Shown here: one piece after another, positions 14,101-29,176 of the stretch
How positions within the stretch are numbered: the stretch's first letter is position 1
Layout: every line of letters begins with the position of its first letter
DNA from: Pisaster brevispinus
Taxonomy: Eukaryota > Echinodermata > Asteroidea > Forcipulatida > Asteriidae
Direction: 5' to 3'
Length of the DNA stretch: 64,000 nucleotides
NCBI GenBank assembly: GCA_023634235.1
Contig: JAMKCF010000007.1
Span: 20,838,592 to 20,902,591 of the forward strand
The notes under the pieces: generated by a model
Databases searched by the model: none
The model's input: only the letters and a program-made list of their open reading frames with translations
What the model was told of the DNA's origin: nothing
Translations under genes and position numbers: made by a program

Positions 14101-17100
14101 TTGAATAAGGTTTATGTCAACAGTTGTACTGTGTCCTCAGAATAAAAATGAAAACTTACTATTCACAGCACCATGCTTACTAAGAACACCTCCAATACAA
14201 ATGCATTGAACTACTCTTCTGAAAAAATCAATACTTGAAGATTACAGGATCAAAGTGGCTTGGCCTTATCAAGCACTAATCAACCCCAGAATGAATGGAG
14301 GGTAAGAATTTCTCAAACTCAAACAAAACACGGATATTATTGTTGACGAAAGGATCTTTGCAATACCAACTCTCCAATGGCATTTGGTGGCTCCACTGAT
14401 GAAAAGCAGTGATAGTGGTGATGCAAAGCGGACCGAGAAAAATCAATATTAATGTAAGAGCTCTTGAGATCTTATCGACATGGCCAGGCGGCCGTCAAGC
14501 TGGGGTTAGCACTGGGTGGGCAAGCGCTGAAATGCAGAGAACATTTGTCGATTGATCCGTACTTTCTAAATACAAGTAATTAGTAGTAAGGGTTGATGCC
14601 ATCTGGTTGATACGGTCTGATGGTATCATAATTATATGATGGCAAGATATCCTAGCGGAATCTTCCAATAATGTCCTCCATCACAAGAATCTGTAGCAGA
14701 CACCTCAGGCACACCGGCGGGACGTTACAAAATATGAATATAAACCCCCATATAAGTTACTGTATAAAGTGAGTAAAACTTATCACTCAAGTTCCTTTAG
14801 GAAAAGTTCATATTTCTTTATTAAAAATTGCACTGACATTCATCCATTGTAAGTTAATTACGGATTTCCTAAGATATAAATTTATCAAAATAGGACACAT
14901 CTTGGTATGTTATCATGCTAACAATTTGTAACACACCAAGACTACTTAAAAATGAAATCATAAAGAAGATGCCCATGCCATAAACACAGCGAGCAGAGAG
15001 CCTGGGGGACTGTCTTACGTACACTGTATACGCATGTAGATAACTACTGCCCTATATTCCACGCTCAAGATTTAATTTTCCCAAGCCTGCAACCCCGTGC
15101 CTGTGACTACGTCAATATAAAAATGCGACCGCTACGTTAATCTGCCTCAGTGCATAAACATGGTGATTTTTACCAAACCAGTAGAAATCTCAAGTGAGCT
15201 GCATATCTATGCATGCTACAAAACATACATAGAAGAAACAAATCAGAATGACTAGTTAGGAAAAACAAACACACCAAAGCCAAGATGAAAAAACAAAAAC
15301 TTTTGGACAAAAGCCATGTAAAGTAGAGGAATTGGCTGCCGACACTTCCAAACACATATGTACATTTTGCGAGTTAATGAAATCATTACTGCAGAGCTGC
15401 CAACATTTGCATCTTGCAATCAAAGAGATTTTGTACAACAATCTGATAATCGGGGAGATATTTAGAACATTGAACATAATAGAGAAAAAGTTTCCATTAT
15501 CAAGGAGATTTTCAATGTTGTTCTTCGGAACATGGAAAGATTGGTTTATTTTCAGGGAACTTTCTGCAGAATCAGGGAGATTTGGCAGCTCTACTACTGT
15601 TTGGTTCAGTCATCTGCTCTAGAACTCATGTCTTGAGTTCCATTCCAACTCAAGTTTTATACAGAATCTTTTCTGGTGAACCCTAAGAAGCAAAACATCC
15701 AACCATCTAAAGTGCAGTTGAGAAAAGTCCCAATATACAGTAACGTAACTGCACTCATAAGCTCAGTGACTAACGTGTAATTAGAAAACACTCTAATTAA
15801 ATAATAATCAGCATAATTAACTGACAGCCAACAGAACAAAAAATCAGATGAAACTTTTACAATTTTATTTATGATGATGATTTGTTTAATGAGGGACATT
15901 TTTCTTTAAAATTTCAGCTAAAATATGCAACATAAGTAAAGCACTGCCTCAGGAGATCCATTAAAATTTCAACAGCAATTCACTATAGTATAACATCAAG
16001 GATAAGTTAATTAATTACAAGCACAAACATACCAGCAAAAGCAATTTGGGAAATGTTAATGACTATTTTATAGCAGAATTTAGCTAAAGATGAAAAGAAA
16101 TAAATTAGGCACCCAACAAAGGGTCAAAACTTGCTAAGATGACTAGTGGGAATTAGCGTCGGAACCTTCCCATCAGAAAACAGCAACAACCTTTTTATTA
16201 CTTTCCTTAACGATTTTTACAGGATAACTCAAAATGACCCCAAAGGAGCAGTATTACCTGTAAAAATATGAGTTTTGTGGATAAAATACCATGCTAAAAC
16301 TTAGTAACAAATACTTAAAAAGTGGATGAGTATACGATGTTGCATTTTATAGAGATCAGGTCTTTTGTCACAAGTTGATTTGGTCTGGATTTTGCCTTAT
16401 CTCGATTGGCTGTTTGAATATTTTATATATTTTTTATATTCTTCATATAATTGCAGCATCAAACAACAGTTTACAGAACAATCACTTCAAATTCCATACA
16501 AAATTTACTGCAATATTTTCTTTTAAAATGCAAATTGGGCAGTCTTGCGGAGTCCAACAGACTAGGACTTCATGGGAATGAGCCCACTTCAGAAACCACC
16601 CGCACTTAACATTTTCAAAACAGCCGTAATTTTCCCTGTGACTGAGCCAGAGTTATTTAATCATATTACCCAATGATCACAGCTCCGTTGCTGATGCCAC
16701 CATAAAAACGGCAATGTGGCAAATGAAGCTTCCAATTTCTAATCCCGCCATGTGTGTTACGGCAATGGACATCATCCTTAAGGGAGTGATATTATCCCAA
16801 CCTGGCACCTTCACATCAGGTCAGATTCTCAAGTAAAATGAAATGAGTTTTCAAACTGACATGTAAATGAGATTAAGTTCAGCATTCATGAACACGCGAA
16901 TCATAAACACTGAATATATTCTCAAAAGGACTAGGAGAGCTGTTTTTCTCTGCATGAGTTCAAGTTTGCCGATTGACTGTACTTTATTATTCCGTCAAGG
17001 TAACAAGGTTTCGGCACCAGACATAATTACAATGGATCAATGTCTATGAAATTGAGTCACAGTAAATTCATTTCCTCCACTGGGATCCAGAGAAGCTGTA

Positions 17101-20100
17101 CCCAGCTGCAAGTTCTACGTGACCGCTTTCCCCATGGTATTTGAAAGTCACTTGGTCTTTTTCCCCAACGTTGCTTTTTTGGCAAATGAAAGATATTTTG
17201 GTGGAATGGTACGGATAGACAGGGCAGAGGCTAACCTAATCTAAACCAGATGATTGTTTGCAAAATATAGAGTAAGATCTGTAAGTTCAGATTGGATACA
17301 CATCTTATCAGTCACCTTCCTGGCCAGACAGAAATCTAGAGGGGCGGAGCTGTTTCATGAATCATGGATTGGAAGGATTTCGCAAAGATCCTCTGCCCCT
17401 GGACTTCAACAAACATGCAGCTCTTCGCATGGATTAACCAACACACCAATCAGTTGCTTGTACATGTTATCACTGTCATTGTCAATCAGTATACATCCAC
17501 ACTTGGTCATCTTAACATGTGCACTGCAACAACACAAGTCATTTTGTTTTCGCCAATAAAAAAGTGGGTGAGGTATCACATCAATTTTCTCATTAGGGAT
17601 CACTTAAAAATGTATTTAAGTATTATTTGTCAGATTTTATGAAGATCCATCAACAAGAAAGACTCTTTTTGAAGTTTTTGTTACGTCCATGGCCCCTCCT
17701 CCAACCAATCCTACCAAGTGTCTATAATGGCTTACTTGCAAACCAATAAAAGAATTTAAATGCTGCAAAACATAATTAAGTAAATATGGCAAAATTAATC
17801 CTCTCAATTAAGAAGTCAGCTTCTGTGTACACTAGCTCCATTTTGAAACAGAGCTGCACATGTAAATCAATTTCACCAGCCCTTCTGATGACACATTGTT
17901 TAGCGTTGCAGACTTACACAGGAAAATCCAATATTCATTACACCACGAAGCATATTGATCCTAGCTTAGGCCTATTTTTAGGCATACCAGTGATGTGTGC
18001 ATAATGTAAACAGTGTGCTGCTAAGCGTTATGAAGTCACTCGCCCATATGTTCTTATTACCAGTACGTCAATATCATTATCACATCTGTTACAAATCTAC
18101 TTACAGTAAGTGTGTGGATGCCTCCGTAGTGCTTATTTGGTATCAACTTTTTCAAGAATCTGACAAGATTGCTTTAGAAGGGCCAGTCTACTTTTATTTG
18201 TAATGATACTTAGACAAAGTTTGTTTGAATCAGGGCGGCAACCCCATTAAACAAATATTGAGAAAAGTGTTCTATATGTTCTATGTGAAGGCTAATCATG
18301 TTTTGGCTCATTCAAGCAGTATGATTATCACATGATTCCTATCCAAGTTCCTTTTAACCCCTCCCTTTCCTTTCCCTCATCCCAACCCTCACGTATCATA
18401 ATTTAGTCTTTCCTCTCAATCAACTTCTTGAAGTACGACCATAAAGTAACTGCACCTGAGATATTCCATCAACTTTTTGAAAAGCTGTAAAAACTATAGC
18501 TGCATTTTTTCAATAATTCATGTACTTCACCAACTGCACGGCACTTCTTGCGGCTGAGGCTCTCGGATTTCTGATACAATTTTGATGACTAGACCATCTA
18601 CAGCGTTTTGCAGGCAGAGGGGAATGAATGCATCCCTTTCCATTCAGTCTTTTAATGGAGTAAGCAAGTGTTATGCTTGACTGAATGGTAGATTCAAAAG
18701 TCAGTAAAGAGATCTGGCTAAGACCAATTCTAATAAGACAGTCTCACAAAATATTTATAACTCCTCTAACATTTGGTAGCTCCACTATATCTAGCTTCCT
18801 AAAATGTCAGATTCATGTGCAGTCTGTAGGCCGCAACCAGACCTTGTGTGCTTTTAGCAGTAAGCTCATCTCTAGACTCTATTAATAATGCAGTTGAACA
18901 GAAATATATACCTTTCTCTTTCAAATGTGAAAGAGATGACAGTTTCACAGAGAAGGTTTTGGTTGGGTAGCTCTGTTTTCTTCTGAGGTCAATGGTTCCA
19001 GAGTGGGAAAACCAAGAACACATTGATCTCTGCCCTAGGGGTAGTGTATATATTCCATGTTAATTACACTCTGCACGTTTTCAATATTTGTGAGTATCGA
19101 ATGCCAACTTGTGAAGATGAACTATCGACGGAAAATATGACCCTGTTTTTGGTGTGATAGTGTAAAAAACTCACCATCAGTGGCCAGATGCATACACTTA
19201 TATATCCTTACATTTCACTTAAGGCAGTACACATTTACCAAGTTATCCGTTAATTTTTTTTAATACAAAAAACACAAAATCAGATCAGATAAAGTAATAT
19301 AAATACAATTTTCTTAAAAATAATAATGATCAAACAACCACAATTAATCTTCCTTGTGAAGCTTCATGATTTTACTGCAAGTCCCCCCATATTGCATTTA
19401 TCTTTTATTTAGCCTTTGGGATACACACTTATACAGGTAGGCCACTGCCCGATGTATTTAATCAAATTTTGTGGCAAATTGGAAATCCGTTTGAAATTGA
19501 ATTTCCCAATCTTCACAGAAACCTAAGGAACAAATAAAAATGAATCTTTCCCCTAGACCCCAATTGTTTTCAATGCATATTTATTGACCATTGTACACCA
19601 TTCAGAATTCTTGGCGCCAGATTTCACTGCAAGTCTTTTAGAATCTGTTTGGAGATCAAAAACATTTTGATGAGAAGGGTAGGCCTATATCACTGCTGAC
19701 ATTTTGTATACACTACAGATGCTGTCAACATCAACACCAGAATAAATCCACTTTCATATTATACCTAGATACAAGTGTTTTTGTGTTGACCTATTCTACA
19801 CACACTCACTCAACTTTAACTTTCTAGCAACCCAACCCAGTCAAGAAATATACCTTGATGTTATTTTCTACCAATATGGCATCTCAGTCATTCAGATTTC
19901 GGAGGGGGGGGGGGGCATTCTTAGACACAAAGTCAATAATTTTTGGGTGTGGCACAATCTGTATTAGCTTTCTCACAGGATGTTTCATAATGAGGCTCAC
20001 CAATCACATCCACACATAAGGACAGCCATACAATCCCTCCCACACACCCAATTGCAAACCACTTCACACAGTGCACCATGGATTTAAAATTCCAACACAG

Positions 20101-20956
20101 CAGCAGAACTAAGTCCTTGGTTCACAATAGCAACCCAGTAGCCATGCCTTTACAAATCCACCACAGCGAATATCATTTGCAAGTCTAATTTTCAACGCAC
20201 TAATCCTCCTACCCTGGGATCAGAATGCACTGTGCATGGCCCTGGCTCTTTCCATTTCCCCTTAAAACCACAAATTAAAAAAAGCCCAACAATCAAAGGT
20301 GAGCTTTAAAAAAAAGTCTTTCAGTATTGGCTCTCCACAAGGGGGTACCTATTTTCCTCTGCATGTGTTCAATAGCTGATGACATCGATTGTGTTGGGAT
20401 TTTCAATGGGGTGAATGAAAAGATCCCAATACTTCATGGCAATGGTATTGTTGGAGCTCATTAGGGCATACCAGGGGTGCAACAACTAAACAGGGCACAA
20501 TCCTGTTGGCAAGGCCAATGGGGCTGGGCTTTTCCATTTTGACTGAAATGTTTGGCCAGAAATATACACATTATGTATATCAGTGGAATAGGTCACAAGT
20601 GTGGTATCCAAGCAATGGGGCATTTGGTAAATACTTCAACATTTGTTTGGTTTCAGTTTAGTCTTGAGACTAGTGGACAAAATAAACACACACAGTTTAT
20701 ACACAGATTTGTCCTCCAGAGTAAGGAACAGCTTATTATAAGGGAGGAGAGAATAAAACACCATCACAAGACAACTTTGCGGCTCTTCAAAATTGTTTAT
20801 CTTTGAACACAAAAAAAACATATTTGCTGATGTCCCACAAAACACACCAAGAAAACACTCTCATAATAGTACACTTCCAACAAATCACCAGATACAGTGA
20901 CAAAATGGTATAAAAATAACAATGCAGCCTAACGTTGGGCCACAAATTCTGTGTGT

Positions 20957-20990
20957 TCTGACCATGGTCAGATCATCATGGTCAGATGAT
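20957..20990. repeat. Short palindrome cluster
   Basis: A perfect 14-bp palindrome CTGACCATGGTCAG is followed at once by a second overlapping arm, ATCATCATGGTCAGATGAT. This makes a small nested hairpin-capable site within the large intron. No known function can be assigned. Confidence 0.5.
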
Positions 20991-23900
20991 GTTCCCCCTA
21001 AAAGAATTGCCTAAAGCAAAACTCAGAGATCTGTGCAGGAAATCACAATTATCTTCTACATTTCAAGATGATCATGTGAATCCCAATCCCTACATGCCAA
21101 ATTACACACCGCACTCCTTGCCACTCTGGCTCGACATTGTCTACATTTCTTTAGAGTGAGTCTACTTTCATCACGATGTGGTTCTATTTCCAATTGGCAG
21201 TTCAGTTCACTGAACTACCGATGATGAGAGTCAGAGAGAAAAAGTACCTCTGATGCTAACCTTATCCAGTGGGATTCCTCAAGAGGCTGTACGGAAAGCG
21301 ATTATGTTCCCTCCATTTATCAAGGAAATCCTAACAAGTAAATTCATCCGAAGAGCAGATCTCTCTCAAGTCTCATGGCATGGCTGCTTCTTTGAGTTGC
21401 TTTGGCTGTTTACTTACACTGGTTCTACTTCTTAATAACACCATGATGTCAAACCTTCCGGGAGTCTTCAGGGAGTGCTGAGTGAATCTTGGGACAAATG
21501 TACAAACTGCAGTATTTTTGCATCCATTGCAACCTTGACCAAGCCATTACTGGAATAAAAACATCTTTAATATTGAAAGCATTTTTTACGGTCAAATCTG
21601 TCACTGCATTCTAAAAGGTTTTAAATAAAGTCACGCAGAAAATGTTGATGTTTGTATAATGTACTATATATTGCCTGTATAATAGTACTCAACTGATTCA
21701 AAATTTTAAAAGTGTGTTTCAAAATGCTCATAAAAATACTGTTTATGCAATGCTTCACTGCGATTCATTTCAAATTTTCGAAACCACAGTAAAAGAATAC
21801 TGTCAACTGACTACTTCCTGGTCTGTTGTGAATTCCATTAGATGCAGTCAGTTTAACAAACTTGAGTTTGGAAACTTTCACCACAGAGTATGGTGTTTCA
21901 GTAACAAAAAGCAGCTATAAAAGTTGAGCTTTAAAGGTGTCACGCCAAGTGTTGTCTTTCAACAGGAAGTGGGCTTGCCACAGCACATGTCATTTCACAG
22001 GGAACCCAGAAGAGGAGCAGACAAAACTACAGTAGCAGGCAAAGGATCTCAGATAATGTTGGGAAATGGAGATTGTAATGGATGCAGGTGAACAGGATAT
22101 GGGAGCAAGTCCTTCACTTCATTCATGCTTGAATCCAACAGGATTGACATCACTTTAGAGCTACGGATGGGGTTTAAAGCTAAACTCTGGTCCAGTAAAA
22201 AATATTGAGCAACAAGCCCTGGGGTCTTGTGGATGTTTTACCCAATTTCAAACCCTGTTAAAAGGGATAGTACATAGCCTCGATGGTTTTTTGGTAGACA
22301 CTTTTCAAAACCCAAACCTCTCATTTCTAAGTACAACATCATGAAACTACAGTATCCTCGCTCAGACAAACACAATAAATGTGCAACAAGGGCTGAACAG
22401 CCACTTTTTCCACAGAGAAGGAACGTTGTTTTCAGAAAGACTGGTACACACACTACAGCAAAACCGAACCATCAAATAGATCATAATCAGGCTGCAAATC
22501 CTTGCGTGTTTTTTTTTTATAGCAAATGTATCTTACAGAGATAATTTTTCAGCTTTATCTTTAACTTCTGTGTGGCTGTTTCCATGGGGTTGTAAAAAAT
22601 AAATAAAATCATAATCAAACCAAAAGTCATTCCAATTTAGATACGTACCAACCTAGGATCTAAGAAAAACCCACAAATTTGATAGGATTATACATGCATC
22701 TAATTCTGGGGGCTTTTTTTGTGGGTGCAAATGAAGGCCCCTAATTGTTTTTATCTTTTTTTCCCCCCCATTATTTTTTTAAAGTTCTGCTGGTATTCAT
22801 TTACAACAGAACTATTAGAACGTTCAATTGATATTTTTTTACTAATGTTTAAAATGCGAAATTTCATGGCAACAAATCGGCACAAAATATGTTGAACGCA
22901 GACAATATCTAGTGGCTTACATCATTCGTGTGGCTGCTTACCCACTCATTTTGGTCAGCAAGTTATTTTGACACTCACAAGTTTCTGCTTTTAATAGTTG
23001 CCTTATGAAACTAGGTTCATTGTAAAATCAGCAAATAATCCAACTTCTGTTTTGTTTGTATTCAATTATTTAGCTTGAATGTTACCTGTAAATGAATGTC
23101 ATTAAGGAGAGTCTACTTTGAGCATTGAGGACCTAGGACTGATTTAGAAGTGAACTTTACAGGTTATTGGCTTGTTCCTCACAACATATCGATACTATCC
23201 TTCAGTTCCCTTCTAGTTATTAACCAAGAGTAAAAGTAGGTTGACTCTGACAGGATCTATGACTCTAGGCCAGGCAGACAGGGAAAGCTCATCAAAAGCT
23301 TCCAAAAATAAGAAGCTTCCTTATCCTAAGAAAGGTGCCAATTTAATCGACAAGGTAGACAGGGTTCCTCCCTGGTGCCCCAGTTATTTTATTACCACAG
23401 CAACACTACAAATGTTGAAGTTTGTTTCTTTAAAGGATTGTGAAAACACATTTTTGCTTCCAAATTGTCAAGATTAACTCAACTGTAAATTTATAGCCAA
23501 AATGTGTTTTTGTTGTCCAGACAGCTAAGACAAGTTGAATACATTTTTTTAAGAAAATGAAGATTAAGGTTGCTCATAAGCTAGGAATGTGTAAACAAAC
23601 ATTGTACAGATTTTTTTATATTATTTAATTTTCTTTCAACAATGGATTCTCATAATTCTTCCTTCTGTTCGCTGACAATAAGAAGCCCATTCAGATTTTA
23701 GGAAGACCTACCAAAGATCTTGAGGCTTCTATTTTCAAATGATGTTATGTGGCGGTGGTGGCTGCAAAGAGATTTCAGTGTCTGGATTGAGTCTGCCAGG
23801 AAGCATGCCCTCAAGATACCCATCTCTTACACAGATTGATTCTTGCCTGTCTCACTGGAAGGCTCTATCTTCACAAACACATTCCTCCCCACTTCATATT

Positions 23901-26900
23901 TTAAAGGACATCCCCCAATGTGAAGATCTTATCATGATTCACAATCTCAGATAACCAAGATTCATAATATTGCCATTCAGTTTACAGCAATTTTGCATTA
24001 AGAAAATTGAGAGTTGGCAATCCACTAAACAGAAAAAAATCATCAGCAAAGCTCTTGTAAAACATTTCTTATTCATTCACTTGCGGATACCTTTTATTTT
24101 TAATTATTAAACTCTACTGATCTCTGTCATAGATTACATTCAGGAATCTCTGCTCTTCCAAAGACAATTATTAAGATGATGATGATGAATCTACATCCAC
24201 AAAATGCCCAGGATGGTATGACAATTTACCTGTCATCACTTCAAATACCTTTGCATTCAGGAACTAACTCCCATTTTCATTCAAAACAACTTTGTTTGTT
24301 TCCAACTGATCTCCCTGGTGATATCCCCTTGTGTATTTCAACTCTTGCAACTGACTCCTTGGCTCTCGGGCTAAAAATATTCACAGGCAACACTACTGTA
24401 GGCCTACATTCACACTGGATTTAGTCTTATAATAATTTGTATATAATGTATTTTTGTTTGGGTACCCTTACAGCACTTAACCATCCTGAAGCAATACATC
24501 AGTAAAATTTTAATGTGATGGTTTGCATTTATACTTAGATTTAACTTGCACCCAATAAGATGATGTAGTGATATATTGTTGCGATGGATGACATATTTCA
24601 TTTTAGGGTGCATACCTCTTTAAGGATCCAAATATTTGAAAAGATAGAACTCCCTTGTGGAATGCAAAAGTGGGTTGATAATAGGGACTTCAAAATGCAG
24701 CAAATAAAAGATCTCAAGGATATTTCCTAAGTGAAGGACATTTCACAATTGAGTATATATTTGGGCGGTACTAGGTTTAAATGTAGAGCTTGTAAATATC
24801 AGTTACTCACACTCAGTGTAACGAAGAAGTGATAGAAATAATAGTAATTGTCTGTCTGTCATGTTTTGACTTAAATATATTATAACAATTACTTGGGGCC
24901 TTGTAAGATTAGATGCTGATTCTTGGTTGAACAAATGAACCTCTCAATAAAATTCAAACAGGACAACACATCCTAGTGATGCAAAGCTAACTCGGTTCAT
25001 TTTTCTGTCAACGTCATCATTTCCTAACTGCATACTTTATGTATGTATTACGTGTGGCGAGTTAACAAAACAAGTCTATTAAATTTATCACTGAGTGCTA
25101 CAAGTCTAACTCTAGGAGACCTAACATCACAATCATAGACTGTACACAAATACATAGAACATGTATCAGTGCAACCATTTTTCTTTCACCTTCATGGTAC
25201 AACCAAAGAGCTGATAAAACAAGTGAGTAAACACAGCATAACTCCATGTCCACAAAATGGCTCTAACAAGCTGCAGAGACTAAAAGGAAGAGGTCAAGAT
25301 TTGAATTCAAGGGCAGGGGTCATGATAAATCGACCTTCTGGCCAAGAATCTGCGTCAGCACATTCCCTGATGCTACTTATGTGAAGCTGGTGCCTGTATA
25401 ATCAATCAACAGTCAGCTCAGTGCACAACATGTACATATCATGTGATATGAATAACAGAAGTCTGTGGGACTCCACTAAGAAATATCTTTCAAGATGGCT
25501 GCCGGCCAAGGTACCCAAATACCGCATGCATACTGTATGCAATCAAGGAGGAAGGAATCTTTCTGTCATGGTACAACTGCTGACGGGTTATTAATTTAAA
25601 TCAGACCAACTTAAATTGTTCCATCTGTCTGGGAGACAACTGTGTAATAAATGATGGATTATATAAATGAATACCGTTGAGAAAGGGAATATTTAACAAA
25701 CATACACATTTTTAGTTTTAACAAAATAAACATGAAAAGTTATTTTAAAAACTAAGTTTAAATACTGGTATCAGTTATCCTTTTATGGAAACATTGACTT
25801 GTTAAAAATCTTTCCATGAAACTTAGGAAAAGTTAATTCTACAAACATATATCTGCTCTCTTTCCCTTGAAATGCAAAAGAAGTATACTGTAAAACATAA
25901 AGGAAACAATAAGTCATGTTGTCACAAAAACACCTATTCAATTTTATTCGATTTAAGATTTTTCCCCATTTTACAATGATAGCAGCGCAAGAAGGGGTAC
26001 CTCTTCCAACTCTACAGACAACCTTCGACCGTTCACATTAAGTTTTTTTTTTAAGCAAAGTTGTATGCCATTTCCCACACAAATAATGAGATGATGATCA
26101 TTTCCCGAGACTTCTATCTTTTTTTCTCAGTTCAGCATAATTAAAAATTTACCACTGAAAAGAGCTATTAATAAATACTTGATAAGTGCTCTCTGAAAAT
26201 CAATGGAGCAGAACATTCACCATTTTAAATATAAATCTCTATAAAATTAGCGTCAATGATTGCATTGATGTAGTACAAATTTTTCTGTAGCTTGTTGAGG
26301 AATTTCAAGTACAGGCTTTTGGCCATCCATGACCAGGTGGACATACTTTTTGATATGGAAAAGTGTTTTTTCTCTAAAGAGTAAGGTTTAAGATTAAGTG
26401 CTTCATAAAATTTACTACCATGGCAAGTACAATGCATACTCTCCTGGTACTGAAAATAAATTGAAAAACAGCACAAATTGTTGTAGACAGGTATATGAGA
26501 TAATACCTTAACAAAACTGTCAGCCAGTCCTAATTCTAACTTCAAGTGAAGAATGAAGATACTATCTATATTCAAGACGATAACTTCTTTATTAAAATGT
26601 CAACATAAAGCTACATTATTTTTTTAATATATGGCACAATGATTTTCAAATGTTCCTTTTTCTTCACCATTATTTATCTTTGCATCCATCTGTCATTTCT
26701 AACCAACTTACTAAGATGATGCAGCCTGCAGTAGACACTGCTTTCTACCTTTAGTGTATCTTCAATCCAGTTCTTGATATATAGGGCTTTAAATCCCCAG
26801 AGTTCCACATGCTTTCAGGCTTCCACTTCAACACATTTCAAAAACAAAATTTTTCCCAAATTGCAAAATTCTGTCGCTTTGAATCTGTACTGAATGACTC

Positions 26901-28833
26901 CGAATTTGAAAAGTGGTGAAAGGCTAGTCAGTTCTTTGACAAAGGGGGTTTGTTTACACAGGCAAATGTGACCACTAGCGCAGAACGAAAAAACCATTGA
27001 GTATCCAACTTTGTCACCAATAAACACTTGGAAGTATTCAACGACGCATTTTCTAATCTATACCAGGGTTTGTGTATTTTTATTTTCTATACCGCTAAAT
27101 GTGAAAACTCAGATCTTATTATAAATTTAGTTCATTGGGGGCCATACAACTGCGTTGCCTTGAATTTGAAAGCAGTAGGCTACTACACAATATATACTAT
27201 ATTTCCATTTACAAAGCTATCATCTAGCAGATACTGTTTGTTAGTAAACAAGTCGAGGTCTTTTGTTCTATAGTTTTTAGTACATACATCATTTGAAGTT
27301 TCTTCATTCTTTAATGTTAATTTAAATGAGAAGCCACCAGCATAATTGTAAGGTCAATAATTTCAATGACTCATGAACTGTTAATAATTTAGGCAAGATG
27401 TTTGTTCTTTGTAAAACAGCCTACTTTTCCCAGGTCAAGCGTTAAAGAAAATACTGGGCCAAGCTTTAAGTTTCTTTCATGTTCCAGGGAGATTTTTTCT
27501 GATCCTCTTTCAAGTTTTTTTTAATCTGCTTACAGTAGAATTACCAAAGCTCAGGAGGTGCTGCAAGGTTTCTTTATAATTCTAACTTGGGAATATAAAG
27601 TGCAGCCTTATGCGGAATATAATCATCTGTGTAAAGCCCTCTCACATACTGTAAATTATGTTTCAGGATGGCATACATTTAGAAATGCTGTCCATAGTAA
27701 ACAGGATGCCATAAATAGGCGGGCATAAGATTACTGGAGCTACAACTTAAGTCATCAGGAAATCACAGCTATCAAGAAGGTGTTGAAGTTCCTGTTCTGA
27801 GTACTTAATCTCAAGTGAAAATAAAATTTGTAACCACCAAGGGACTGTAAATGTATAAATTGACCAGACCAGGAAAAGTGAAGCATTTCAATCCTGTCTT
27901 TTTTTAAACATTCTATGATTAGTGTCATGTTAATTGGACCACAAAAAGTGCATTTCTGTGAAAACAATGCACAAATGGTTTTAGTTCAAAGAAAACAATT
28001 TATCGGGTAGTGATTTTTTTGAATATAATCATATTGGCAATTGCACACAATTTACATGTAGTAAGCAAGCTATTCCGATTATCATATAGTTCAGTAATCT
28101 ATCAATAATGATGTAACAAAAGAATGTATGACCTCTCTGAACAAATACACTCAACATGATTATGAGTCTGCCTTATCACATTGCTGATATTTTGGAAAAT
28201 AACAATCTCTTCAAAACTAGGCTTTGACAATTATCCTTTCTATAAGTTTAAGACTCTAGCTGCTAGCTGGTTTACATGTAAATATGCATGCCTGAACTTC
28301 CTGGTTGTCTTATATACTAACTTAGGTTATAGTTATACAAGCATTTCAATAATTCTTTTAACATTTTCATTAAATCTTTTTATTCTTAATCTTTATATTC
28401 ATTTGTTACCATTTCGTTTGTCAACAGAACAATATAACTTTCTTTTGGACTTTCTTGTATTTTTGCAAACCACATCTGCAAAGATTTTACTCATTTACAA
28501 GTAAGTGTTAGTGGACAGATGATCATTTCAGAAATATAATCAATATATGGAGACTAGAGTTTCCCTAATTACCAACTACCATGGTCATGTTGGTTTACAA
28601 AATCCATTACTTAGCAAGCCAGTGGCATTTGTCAATACCATGTCGTAGCTAAACCTATTCTAGAGCAGATCCACTGACCGTGCAAAACTGTGATTCACAG
28701 ACATCCTTGCAAACTTCCTGCCCACACATTCTTTCACACACAGTTCCATTTTCACCTCGTGTGTGAGGCCTACATAACGTAGCCATACATAAGCCAGTCC
28801 AGTTCAGTAAAGCAAGGTATGTGCGGTCAAAGG

Positions 28834-28850
28834 ACACACACACACACACA
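28834..28850. repeat. (AC)n microsatellite
   Basis: A run of about eight AC units some 300 bp downstream of the exon 1 donor of the STAR-family gene. Confidence 0.85.
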
Positions 28851-29176
28851 GCCGGCCCAAAGGACGACTGGTTCGGTCCATACATCTACATCATAAAACT
28901 CACAAAACACACTTTCTGGACCGCATGTCTAAACAAATTAGGAACGAGTAGAACCCATACATAACATAAACGGAACACAACCGCTCTAAAGAATATTAAA
29001 AAGCACACAAATTGCAAAATATATCACGTACGAAGTTACGAACTTTAAATTCCAACAGTGCACTAACTCCAAGTTAAACACACGAAATGGCGTTCATCGG
29101 TGTTCGTGGGATCTCAATGATAAAAACTTTCTTTTAAAAAATTCAGCCTTGCGCTATCATGAATTTAGTAACTTAC

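Larger units (their letters stand above)
8185..29176 (-). other. 20,992-bp intron 1 of the quaking/HOW-like gene
   Basis: A single intron between the two QUA1 exons (donor GTAAGT at 29171-29176, acceptor at 8185). It is AT-rich with scattered short open frames, none of which resembles a known protein; the longest, a 116-codon minus-strand frame at 26225-26575, looks random. It contains a poly-G tract near 19904, a short palindromic cluster around 20957-20990, poly-T tracts near 22508 and an (AC)n tract at 28834-28850. Large first introns in STAR-family and other developmental regulators often hold enhancers, but nothing in the bases alone identifies one here. Confidence 0.8.

Noticed and set aside
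26225..26575. 116-codon minus-strand open frame in the large STAR-gene intron
   Set aside because: Low-information sequence rich in Leu/Tyr/Ser/Lys as expected from AT-rich DNA. No family resemblance.
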